Source of the DNA: an uncultured Acidobacteriota bacterium
Lineage (GTDB): Bacteria; Acidobacteriota; Thermoanaerobaculia; Gp7-AA8
Assembly (NCBI GenBank): GCA_946887105.1
Contig: CAMPKJ010000147.1
Span: 1-12,317 of the forward strand
Direction of reading: 5' to 3'
Length of the DNA stretch: 12,317 nucleotides
Made by a program: the position numbers and the translations under genes. The stretch's first letter is position 1; each line of letters starts with the position of its first letter. The notes beneath the pieces were generated by a model. It was not told the DNA's origin. It did not search any database and saw nothing but the letters and a program-made list of their open reading frames with translations. Positions 5,198-12,317 of this stretch are shown piece by piece.

Positions 5198-7729
5198 ATG
5201 AGCTCCATCACCAAGCCGAACGCCATCCGCTGGACACTGGCCAGCCTTTCGCTTTCCGTTCTTCTCTCCTCTCTCGGCACCAGCATCGCCAACGTCGCCC
5301 TGCCGACGTTCGCGCGGGAGTTTGCGGCCTCCTTCCAGCAGGTCCAGTGGATCGTTCTCGCCTACCTGCTCGCCGTCACGACGCTCATCGTCAGCGCCGG
5401 ACGGCTCGGCGATCTCGCCGGCCGGCGGCGGCTGCTCCTCGGCGGCATTCTCCTGTTCACCGTCGCCTCGGTCCTCTGCGGAGTGGCCCCCACGCTCGGC
5501 TCGCTGATCGCCGCCCGCGCGGCGCAGGGGCTTGGAGCCGCCGTGATGATGACCCTAACCATGGCGTTCGTCGCCGAGACTGTTCCGAAGAACAGGACCG
5601 GAAGCGCGATGGGCCTGCTCGGCACGATGTCGGCTGTCGGCACCGCGCTCGGACCGTCGCTCGGCGGCGTGCTGATCGCCGGCTTCGGCTGGCGGTCGAT
5701 CTTCTTCATCAACCTGCCGCTCGGACTGCTGGCGGCTCTTCTCACCTGGCGCCACCTGCCCGCCGATCGCCGGCGGCCGGATGGCGGTCGCGTGCGATTC
5801 GATCATGCCGGAACGCTGCTGCTCGCGCTGACGCTCGCCGCGTATGCACTGGCCATGACCATCGGGCGCGGCAGGTTCGGCGCGATCAACATCGCGCTGC
5901 TCGTGGCGGCCATCGCGGGCGCGGGCCTGTTCGCGCTCGCCGAATCGCGAGCCGCGTCACCGCTGATCCGCCTGGCGATGTTTGGCGATCGCGCACTGAG
6001 CGCCGGATTCGCAATGAGCACGCTCGTGACGACAGTGGTCATGGCGACGCTGGTGGTCGGTCCGTTCTATCTCTCCGGCGCGCTGGCACTCGACGCGGCG
6101 CGCGTCGGCCTGGTCATGACCTGCGGTCCGATCGTCGCCGCATTGATGGGTGTGCCGGCGGGACGCAGCGTGGACCGGTTCGGCACGCAGCGGATGATCC
6201 TCGCCGCGCTCGTGGCGATGGTGACGGGTGCATGCGGCATGGCCATGATGCCGGTGGGCTTCGGCATCGCCGGATATGTCGCTCCGCTCGTCGTCATCAC
6301 CGCCGGCTATGCACTGTTCCAGGCCGCCAACAACACCGCGGTCATGGCCGGCGTCCGCCAGGACCAGCGCGGCGTCGTCTCCGGAATGCTCAACCTGTCG
6401 CGCAACCTCGGACTGATCACCGGAGCGTCCGTCATGGGCGCGGTGTTCGCGCTCGCATCGGCGACGACGAACATGGCCGGAGGCATGCGGACGACGTTCG
6501 GCGTCGCCGCGGTGCTCATCGCCGGCGCGCTCGCGATCGCGATGTCGAGCGAGGCGCTTTCGCGGCGCACGGCTACGGCAATCGTGGGTGGCATGCTCGT
6601 GCTGGTCTGCATCACGCCAGTTCATGCCGACGCCCCGGCCATTCCGCTCGGCGGAAACGCCTCACTGACGTTGAGCGGCGAGGCTCGCATCCGCTATGAC
6701 GCCAACGACGCCTTGCTCCGCGGCATCATCGGTGCGGACCTGCGCCTCAATCGCAACATCCGCGTGTATGGCGAAATCGGCACCGGGCAAGTCGCAGGTC
6801 ACCGCGACGGTGCCACGGCCAATTTCCAGAACGACGCTGCGCTCCAGCAGCTGTTCGTCGACATACGCGGGCACGCTGGCTCGACTCTCGCGGGCGCAAC
6901 GATCGGGCGCCAGGAATTCGCCGGCGGACCGCGACAGCTGATCAGCGTCAGCGACGGGCCGAACCTCCATCGCACCTGGAACGGTGCGCGCCTCTACGCG
7001 CACGGGCAACGGATTCGTGTGACTGCATTCGACCTGCGCGCGACACGGCTGGAGCGCGGGACCTTCGACGAAACGATCCATCATGGCGAGAAGCTTCAGG
7101 GAATCAACGTGAACGTGGCGCTCCCCGGAGCGGGCATTTCTCTCGACCCGTTCTGGATTCGCAGCAGCAAGGCGGACGTCGTTCGCGACACGTTTGGCAT
7201 GCGCCTGTCGGGACGTCAAGGCGCCCGCTCGTTCGACTGGACGCTTGCGCACCAGACCGACGCATGGGGCGTGTTCGCCGTACACACGGTGCCGCTCTCG
7301 AACGAAGGGTGGAAACCGCGCCTGACCGCGCACGTCGACGTCGCCTCCGCGGGATTCAACCAGCTCTATGCGAGCTCCAACTATCTCGGTGAAGGACAGT
7401 TCCTCAGTCTCAGCAACCTGTTGATGATCGCGCCCGGCATTGCGGTTTCGCCGGCGCCGCGAACGACCCTCGCCATCGAATACGGCTTCGCACGCCGGCT
7501 GGGGGAAGGTGACGCGGCGTACGCGGGCGGGATGCGTCCCTATCGAGGTACGCAGAACGTGCCGGGTCACGAGATCGGCGGCTTGCTCCGCATCGTCGGG
7601 ACCTGGTCGGTCAGCGAGCACCTGACGTGGTCCTGCAATTACGAACGCTTCACCGCCGGCGAACTTCTCGAGCGCGCGAACCACTCCTCGGACAGCTACG
7701 GCTATATTGGCGCAACCGTCCGTTACTGA
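5198..7729 (+). CDS. DHA2-type MFS transporter fused to alginate-export-like outer-membrane barrel
   Basis: A single open frame of 843 residues. Residues 1 to about 448 form an MFS transporter with 14 hydrophobic helices by my count. Motif A is GRLGDLAGRRRLLL after helix 2 and motif C is GTALGPSLGG in helix 5, typical of drug/proton antiporters of the EmrB/QacA (DHA2) group. At residue 449 a Met opens a basic stretch (SRR), a hydrophobic run (TAIVGGMLVLVCITPVHA) and an Ala-x-Ala-like site at about 477, which reads as a complete signal peptide. Residues about 480-843 resemble the alginate-export porin family (RQEFAGGPRQLISVSDGPN, then TWNGARLYAHG) and end in YGYIGATVRY with a terminal aromatic, as in outer-membrane barrels. 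The two halves belong in different membranes. The start is ATG 5198, without a strong ribosome site. The gene may be a natural fusion cut by signal peptidase, or two genes joined by loss of a stop. Confidence 0.8.
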   Translation: MSSITKPNAIRWTLASLSLSVLLSSLGTSIANVALPTFAREFAASFQQVQWIVLAYLLAVTTLIVSAGRLGDLAGRRRLLLGGILLFTVASVLCGVAPTLGSLIAARAAQGLGAAVMMTLTMAFVAETVPKNRTGSAMGLLGTMSAVGTALGPSLGGVLIAGFGWRSIFFINLPLGLLAALLTWRHLPADRRRPDGGRVRFDHAGTLLLALTLAAYALAMTIGRGRFGAINIALLVAAIAGAGLFALAESRAASPLIRLAMFGDRALSAGFAMSTLVTTVVMATLVVGPFYLSGALALDAARVGLVMTCGPIVAALMGVPAGRSVDRFGTQRMILAALVAMVTGACGMAMMPVGFGIAGYVAPLVVITAGYALFQAANNTAVMAGVRQDQRGVVSGMLNLSRNLGLITGASVMGAVFALASATTNMAGGMRTTFGVAAVLIAGALAIAMSSEALSRRTATAIVGGMLVLVCITPVHADAPAIPLGGNASLTLSGEARIRYDANDALLRGIIGADLRLNRNIRVYGEIGTGQVAGHRDGATANFQNDAALQQLFVDIRGHAGSTLAGATIGRQEFAGGPRQLISVSDGPNLHRTWNGARLYAHGQRIRVTAFDLRATRLERGTFDETIHHGEKLQGINVNVALPGAGISLDPFWIRSSKADVVRDTFGMRLSGRQGARSFDWTLAHQTDAWGVFAVHTVPLSNEGWKPRLTAHVDVASAGFNQLYASSNYLGEGQFLSLSNLLMIAPGIAVSPAPRTTLAIEYGFARRLGEGDAAYAGGMRPYRGTQNVPGHEIGGLLRIVGTWSVSEHLTWSCNYERFTAGELLERANHSSDSYGYIGATVRY

Positions 7730-7738
7730 AATCACCAA

Positions 7739-8602
7739 ATGAATGCCTTTCTGAACTCGCGCCATCAAGTCCGCAATGGCTGGTGGATTCTCATCTTCTT
7801 CGCCGTCCTTGCTTCGATGCTCATTCCGCTCCTGGTCCTCACGGGCGGGGACGTTTCCATCGGCGCGCAGGCGGTGATCGTCGCGATCGCGTCCTGCGTC
7901 TGCCAGTTGCTGCGCCGCCGGCCGGTCAGCGAGGTCACGGGACGATTGGACCGTCACTGGCCGGTCCAGTTGCTCGCCGGCTGTGCATTCGGTGCAGCGC
8001 TCATGCTGATTCCGGCCGGATTTCTGCGCGTGCTCGGATCCGTGCGTTGGGAGTGGAGTGGCGTCAGTCTGACGAGCGTGGCCGCAACGATTCCGCTGGT
8101 CCTTGCCGTCGCCGCGACCGAGGAGCTCCTCTTTCGCGGATTCATCTTTCAACGGCTCATCGACGGCGCCGGCGCAACGCTCGCGCAACTGATTCTGGCG
8201 GCCTACTTCCTGCTCACGCATGCCGGTGGTCTCGCGACCGCCGGTGACGTGCGCTATTTCGCATCAACCAACATCTTCATTGCATCGCTCCTGTTCGGAT
8301 TGTCGTTTCTGCGTACCAGGAGTCTGGCATTGCCGCTCGGCCTGCACTTCGGTGCGAATTTCACACAGGGCAGCATCCTCGGATTCGGCGTCAGTGGAAC
8401 GATCGAGACCGCTGCTCTCGTGCCGTTGCGCCACGGCCCTGATTGGATGACCGGAGGAAAATTCGGCCTGGAGGGCAGCATGCCCGGCCTGATCGCAGTC
8501 GCGGCGGCGACTGCGATCCTCTATCGGTGGCGGCGTCACCGCAGGCCGTTGCGAATCATCGCGACATCCGCGGATCGCGAGCTCTGCGACACGTCGGTGT
8601 AG
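7739..8602 (+). CDS. CPBP-family (CAAX/Abi-type) intramembrane metalloprotease
   Basis: A 287-residue membrane protein with several hydrophobic segments. The family motifs are present in order: EELLFRG (Glu128, Glu129, Arg133), FLLTH (Phe157 to His161) and HFGAN (His203 to Asn207). In this family the glutamates and histidines form the active site within the membrane. Characterised members process CAAX proteins in eukaryotes; many bacterial ones are linked to bacteriocin immunity or leader processing, and most are uncharacterised. The ATG at 7739 follows the MFS-porin stop by 9 nt, so co-transcription is likely, although no Shine-Dalgarno sequence is visible. The last 67 nt overlap the 3' end of the convergent PLC-like gene. 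A role in processing the upstream fusion protein or the NHLP protein is possible, but nothing in the sequence shows it. Confidence 0.88.
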   Translation: MNAFLNSRHQVRNGWWILIFFAVLASMLIPLLVLTGGDVSIGAQAVIVAIASCVCQLLRRRPVSEVTGRLDRHWPVQLLAGCAFGAALMLIPAGFLRVLGSVRWEWSGVSLTSVAATIPLVLAVAATEELLFRGFIFQRLIDGAGATLAQLILAAYFLLTHAGGLATAGDVRYFASTNIFIASLLFGLSFLRTRSLALPLGLHFGANFTQGSILGFGVSGTIETAALVPLRHGPDWMTGGKFGLEGSMPGLIAVAAATAILYRWRRHRRPLRIIATSADRELCDTSV

Positions 8603-10524
8603 AGCAGATTGATGATGCGCTGGTGGCCGTTCGCGCCCGGCCGGGCGGCGGAGTATTCGACGAGACGTTTGTTGGCGTCGCGAGAGAGCGTGACCGGACT
8701 GGAACCGTCCACGGTCAACGTCCAGGAGAGCAGGAAAAGATCGCACGGGACATCGTTTTCGGCGGGATCCTGAAGCCGGCAGATCCCGTCGAACAGCGCG
8801 AATTTCGGGAACTGTCCGACCGGCAGACGGTCACCGTTTTTCTTGTCCGCCGTGGGACGCGTTCTCGCGTTCGTCGAGTCGGGGTCGTTGCCCGTGCCGG
8901 TCGCCATCGTCTCGAAACTGGCCGTGTGACTGTAAATGTCGAACACCGTCAGGTCGCCCTTTTGCGGATCGGATGCGTACCAATCGCGGTAATTGCGAAT
9001 GCCCTTGTTTTTCGGCTTGGAGCGGTCATAGTCGAGATAGGTCTGGACCTTGTCGTCGTCATCCTTGTTGTCCATCACGATCAGCACCGCTCCGGTCCCG
9101 GCACCGATCAATTCCCGAAGTTCCGTTCTGCCGAGACGCTTTTCGAGGTCTCTCGTCACCAGCCATTCGCGAAGCCCGCTGTCTTTATCGCGAATCATTT
9201 CGATGGTCTTGTCGATGGCGGCGGTGTCGTCGACGTTCTGATCGAAGCCCAGAAAATGCGAGATTTTGAGAATGACCAGTTCATTGTGGTCCTTCATGAA
9301 CCGGCGCACGTCGTCGAGGACATCCTGGAAATCGACGCCGATCACGATGGAGTGATGGACCTTGATCTTGCCGCCATCGACGGCCAGGCGCAGATCGAAC
9401 CAGCGTACGCCGGCCGACAATTGCCCGAAGATGTCCAGCGTCTGCGTCTGCAGGCCAATCGACTCCCGATACTGTGCCGCGTCGTGCGAGCCGGGAAGGA
9501 CCAGTTCCCGGAGCGTCTTTTCCCGCAGCGACGTGAAGTTGTCGCTGATCCAGCTTCCGCGATCGAAGACCAGGCAGGCCGTGCCGAAGAGGGCCTTGCG
9601 CGTTTCGGACTGCTGGACGTGCACCGCCACCTTGTCGTTGGTGGCCACGCGCGGCCGGACGCCCATGTCGAACAGATATGACGGTGTGTTTCCGCCGAGA
9701 TAGGTCTGCCACTCGATCGTTTCGCCGTCATTGGAAATCCGGCCAACCCGTTGATAGAGATTGTCCAGAGGGCTTGCCTTGTGGGCCTCGAAGACCCAGT
9801 TGTCGCTGGTGATGGCCACCGAGGGATCGGTGCCGTCGTCATAGTCATGGGGAGATTGCCATATGATCGATGCGCCGGTCGTCGAGGTTGCGGCGACATA
9901 CTGGCCGGTGCGATAGAAGAGGCGCGTGCCGCGCCGGTCGACCACCACGGCGCGGCCGCTGTCATTGATGGACACGGACGGCAGGTCGCCGTTTACGTCG
10001 TTCGCGCTGCTGCCGTCAGCCGTGAACGCCGTACTGCGCTCCTGCCACGTCAGCACCCCGGAAGTGATCTGGCCGAGGCGCCACCTGAGCTGATTGGCAT
10101 TCGACACGTGAACGCTGACCAGGGTCCCGCCGGCATTGACTGCGAGGGAGGGATCGGAGGAGCTGGCATCCTGATTCGGGTATTCCGTCTCCGTGCTTTT
10201 GCTGAGGGATTGCGTCGACGTCGTGCGAACCGAGTAGTAGAGCTTTCCGTCGCGGTCGTGCGCTTCGATCACCGTGTTGCTGTCCGTGAGCGCGACGGCC
10301 GGATTGTTTCCCGTCGCGTAGCTGCCTGGCTTCGCGTCGGTAAAATTGAGCGAAACGCCACTGACCGCGGCCACGCGGAAATAGAGATTGCGCTCCTCGT
10401 CACTCTCCCCGCGATGCACCTCCACGCATTGGTTGTGGGCATTGATGGCGATGCTCGACTGCGTTCCATCGTCGTACTGCCGCTCCGGACTGATCCCGAA
10501 ATTCACGCTCTTGATTCTGGGCAA
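8536..10524 (-). CDS. PI-PLC-like phosphodiesterase with N-terminal repeat (beta-propeller-like) domain
   Basis: A 662-residue protein starting at TTG 10524, chosen for its good ribosome site. Residues about 15-310 hold about six loosely repeated units of roughly 50 residues. Each has a core like DPSVAI or LPSVSI, then a V-x-EAH-like strand, then LYYRVG or LFYRTG; examples are DPSLAVNAGGTLVSVHVSNA and LPSVSINDSGRAVVVDRRGT. This suggests a beta-propeller. Residues about 330-640 match the PI-PLC X domain: LPGSHDAAQY (His347, Asp348), then RWFDLRL (Arg379), then VHHS (His390, His391). The layout resembles Bacillus phosphatidylinositol-specific PLC, where two histidines and an arginine replace calcium in cutting the phosphodiester. 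No signal peptide is seen, which is odd for such enzymes. The gene follows a phosphatase on the same strand after 84 nt. Substrate is unknown; inositol lipids are only one option. The 3' end overlaps the CPBP gene. Confidence 0.8.
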   Translation of the reverse strand: MPRIKSVNFGISPERQYDDGTQSSIAINAHNQCVEVHRGESDEERNLYFRVAAVSGVSLNFTDAKPGSYATGNNPAVALTDSNTVIEAHDRDGKLYYSVRTTSTQSLSKSTETEYPNQDASSSDPSLAVNAGGTLVSVHVSNANQLRWRLGQITSGVLTWQERSTAFTADGSSANDVNGDLPSVSINDSGRAVVVDRRGTRLFYRTGQYVAATSTTGASIIWQSPHDYDDGTDPSVAITSDNWVFEAHKASPLDNLYQRVGRISNDGETIEWQTYLGGNTPSYLFDMGVRPRVATNDKVAVHVQQSETRKALFGTACLVFDRGSWISDNFTSLREKTLRELVLPGSHDAAQYRESIGLQTQTLDIFGQLSAGVRWFDLRLAVDGGKIKVHHSIVIGVDFQDVLDDVRRFMKDHNELVILKISHFLGFDQNVDDTAAIDKTIEMIRDKDSGLREWLVTRDLEKRLGRTELRELIGAGTGAVLIVMDNKDDDDKVQTYLDYDRSKPKNKGIRNYRDWYASDPQKGDLTVFDIYSHTASFETMATGTGNDPDSTNARTRPTADKKNGDRLPVGQFPKFALFDGICRLQDPAENDVPCDLFLLSWTLTVDGSSPVTLSRDANKRLVEYSAARPGANGHQRIINLLYTDVSQSSRSADVAMIRNGLR

Positions 10525-10530
10525 GGTTCT

Positions 10531-10535
10531 CTCCT
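10531..10535 (-). promoter_or_regulatory. ribosome binding site that supports a TTG start for the PLC-like gene
   Basis: On the minus strand AGGAG lies 6 nt before TTG at 10524-10522. The nearest upstream ATG in frame, at 10599, has a proline-rich lead (LPPHSPSPGP) unlike a real N-terminus. The TTG start is therefore preferred. Confidence 0.65.
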
Positions 10536-10577
10536 CTCTCTCGATCGTTAGTGGACCCGGAGAAGGAGAGTGCGGCG

Positions 10578-10597
10578 GGAGGCAGTTCCCTACCTCC
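10578..10597 (-). other. small hairpin between phosphatase and PLC-like genes
   Basis: On the minus-strand RNA, GGAGGUA and UGCCUCC pair over 7 positions (one G:U) around a 6-nt loop. It sits 12-31 nt after the phosphatase stop and could tune expression of the downstream gene. There is no U-tract. Confidence 0.3.
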
Positions 10598-10608
10598 ATT
10601 TTTCGGGT

Positions 10609-11160
10609 TTAGGTCATGAAATTCGCCAGCGACACCGGTTTCGGAAGGTCGCTGAACCACGACGGCGTCTGATACGCCAGGACGTAGCCGATGATCTCGG
10701 CGTTCGACAGCAGCAGGTTCTGCGTGGCGAATGCGACAGCCTCCGCGTTCGTCGTGTAACCGGCGGCGATGAGGGCCACGGCGAAGACGGCCGACGCGCG
10801 GTCGCCGCTCGAACAGTGGATGAGTGCCTGTCCCAGGCGGAGCAGGCCGAGCATCGAAACCGCGGCGACGGTGGCGGCCTGATTGAACGCGGCCTGCGTC
10901 ATGCCGTGCGTGACCGGCACGTTTGCGTACAGCACGTCGAGGCCGAGGAGCGTCTGCGCTTCGTTCGTATCGAACGGAGGCGCGGGCGGCGCGGTCTCGT
11001 TCGGATTGCGCACGCAGAGCACCCATTGCACGCCGGCGGCGGCGATCTGCGGATAGCCCGCGGCGTACGGCTGACCGCTGACGTAGAGCTGCGTGCCGAC
11101 CTGGCGGCACCCGTTGTAGACATTGAACGAACAGCCGGATGGCGTGACGAGAGTGCTCAT
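10609..11160 (-). CDS. DUF442/BLH-like dual-specificity phosphatase fold protein
   Basis: A 183-residue protein. LYVSGQPYAAGYPQIAAAGV near the N-terminus, then WVLCVRNPNE, resembles the opening of the DUF442 (beta-lactamase-hydrolase-like phosphatase) family. The active loop is ALIHCSSGDRAS with Cys116 and Arg121. Only four residues lie between Cys and Arg, as in DUF442 and rhodanese loops, rather than the five of classic tyrosine phosphatases. The cysteine would form a phospho- or persulfide intermediate. A strong ribosome site (GGAGGT, 11167-11172, 6 nt before ATG) fixes the start at 11160. No signal peptide is seen, so a cytoplasmic location is likely. It precedes the PLC-like gene by 84 nt on the same strand and is divergent from the TonB receptor. 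Substrate is unknown; a sulfurtransferase is the main alternative. Confidence 0.75.
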   Translation of the reverse strand: MSTLVTPSGCSFNVYNGCRQVGTQLYVSGQPYAAGYPQIAAAGVQWVLCVRNPNETAPPAPPFDTNEAQTLLGLDVLYANVPVTHGMTQAAFNQAATVAAVSMLGLLRLGQALIHCSSGDRASAVFAVALIAAGYTTNAEAVAFATQNLLLSNAEIIGYVLAYQTPSWFSDLPKPVSLANFMT

Positions 11161-11166
11161 TGACGG

Positions 11167-11172
11167 ACCTCC
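11167..11172 (-). promoter_or_regulatory. ribosome binding site of the phosphatase gene
   Basis: GGAGGT on the minus strand, 6 nt before the ATG at 11160, is the strongest Shine-Dalgarno match in the window. TACAAT (minus strand, 11179-11184) just upstream could be a -10 element, but no -35 is evident. Confidence 0.75.
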
Positions 11173-11211
11173 GTCTGAATTGTATCAATCCGCTGGAACG
11201 GCGGAATCGTA

Positions 11212-12317
11212 GTGAACGCGATGATCCGCATTCGCCTCCTGGTCTCGCTTTCTCTTCTTCTCGCGATGCCGTGCATCGCGGCGGCGCAGCAGGATCGCTC
11301 GCGGGGCGCGTGCTCGATTCGACGAACGCCGTGCTTCCCGGCGTCACGATCGAAGCCACATCGGCATCGGGCGCCACGCACACCACAGTCACCGGCGTCG
11401 ATGGTGCGTGCTCTCCGTCGCGGCCGGGACGTACGACCTCTCCTTTCACCTGCTCAACTTCGCAACCGTAGTCCGGCGTGGCGTCAGTGTCGGCTCGGGC
11501 GCGACCGCTCGTGCCGACACGATGCTGTATCTCGCGACGAGCGCGGACGTAGTGGTCACTGCCAGGCAGACCTTTCGCAATCTCACCGACCTCGACGAGC
11601 CGGTGAACGATCTGATCGGCATCGCCGGCGCGGCGTCCGAGGGCGTCGTCACGGCGAGAGAGCCCGAGCGCCGGCCCTTCCGCCGCGCCGGCGGGATCCT
11701 CGAAACCATCCCCGGCGTGATCGTCAGTCAGCACAGCGGCGAAGGGAAAGCCAATCAGTACTACCTGCGCGGCTTCAATCTCGATCACGGCACCGAAATC
11801 GCCGTAACCGTTGCGGGCGTGCCGGTGAACATGCCCACGCACGGACACGGCCAAGGCTATGCGGACGCGAACTTTCTGATCCCGGAGCTCATCAGCGGCG
11901 TGCAGTACGAGAAGGGTCCTTACTACGCCGATGAAGGCGACTTCGCGAGCGCCGGCGCGGTCAACGTGAACTACGCGAGCCTGCTCGACAAGCCGATCGC
12001 GCTGGTGCAGCGCGGGTCGTCCGGCTTCGGCCGCGCGTTCTTCGCGTTCTCACCGCGCGTCGGCGGTGGGTATCTGCTCTATGCGCTCGAGGCAGGAACG
12101 AACGACGGACCGTGGGTACGGCCGGATGACTTCCGCAAGCTCAACGGAATCATTCGCTCGCCGCGGAATGGCAGCGCGGCTCCGCGTCCTCACTGACGCG
12201 GGCCGCTGCCTATGCCATCCGCTATCGCCTGAATCTCTTCTCGAACTTCACCTACTTTCTCGACGATCCGGTGAACGGCGATCAGTTAGAGCAGGCTGAC
12301 GACCGACTCGTCACCGG
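11212..12317 (+). pseudogene. TonB-dependent receptor with carboxypeptidase-regulatory domain, multiply frameshifted and partial
   Basis: Four segments in changing frames read as one outer-membrane receptor cut by the right edge. First comes a signal peptide (IRLLVSLSLLLAMPCIAAAQ) from GTG 11212 or ATG 11221. Next is a carboxypeptidase-regulatory domain (GSLAGRVLDSTNAVLPGVTI), continued by VLSVAAGTYDLSFHLL. Then come a TonB-box-like ADVVVTA and the plug domain (GILETIPGVIVSQHSGEGKA, YYLRGFNLDHGTE). Last is the start of the barrel (YAIRYRLNLFSNFTYFLDD). Such receptors import bulky ligands using TonB energy. Frames change near 11292 (one G short of a GG run), near 11406, and near 12150. At the last, LNGIIR jumps to HSLAAEWQRG, and by memory of relatives about 60 residues seem missing. 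Either the gene is decaying or the assembly has errors. The ligand cannot be told. Confidence 0.75.

Noticed and set aside
6662..8221. 519-residue minus-strand open frame opposite the barrel and CPBP genes
   Set aside because: Crosses two plus-strand genes with clear motifs and shows no domain of its own.
8443..9681. 412-residue plus-strand open frame opposite the PLC-like gene
   Set aside because: The minus strand carries the complete PI-PLC motif set; this is its complement.

Overview
The window is high-GC bacterial DNA from a Gram-negative organism. It encodes a TonB-dependent receptor with a carboxypeptidase-regulatory domain and an outer-membrane beta-barrel. The combination of an ECF-type sigma factor, a zinc-finger anti-sigma protein with a TPR tail, and a CarboxypepD_reg-type TonB receptor fits Acidobacteriota or a relative. 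That placement is inference; no rRNA or marker gene is present. No tRNA, rRNA, insertion sequence or CRISPR array was seen.

Layout. (1) 1-1611, minus strand: an ECF-like sigma factor followed, with a 4-nt ATGA overlap, by a zinc-finger anti-sigma/TPR protein that is broken by a frameshift and runs off the left edge. (2) 1698-4220, plus strand, divergent from the sigma gene: a P47/OrfX-like TULIP protein, then a 40-nt near-perfect hairpin, then a small protein made of two tandem nitrile-hydratase-leader-like (NHLP) repeats joined to an IcmD/DotP-like two-helix membrane domain. I consider this pair the most novel part of the window. (3) 4217-5110, minus: a LysR regulator, convergent with the NHLP protein and divergent from an 843-residue plus-strand protein (5198-7729). 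That protein joins a 14-helix DHA2-type MFS transporter in frame to an alginate-export-like outer-membrane barrel through what looks like an internal signal peptide. A CPBP-family membrane protease (7739-8602) follows after 9 nt. (4) 8536-11160, minus: a DUF442-like phosphatase, then a phospholipase-C-type enzyme with an N-terminal repeat (probable beta-propeller) domain. (5) 11212 to the right edge, plus: a TonB-dependent receptor broken by at least three frame changes, one of which looks like an internal deletion.

How they may work together. Region 1 probably makes a sigma/anti-sigma pair that could control itself and the divergent P47-NHLP genes. The P47-like and NHLP-IcmD proteins share a leader-like helix pattern, which suggests a common export or processing route, but no modifying enzyme or peptidase-transporter lies in the window. 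The LysR protein probably controls the divergent MFS-porin efflux or export gene. The phosphatase and PLC-like enzyme may act on phosphorylated lipids or inositol compounds. Several frame disruptions in one window could mean real gene decay or a draft-quality assembly, so all fusion and frameshift claims need read-level confirmation.
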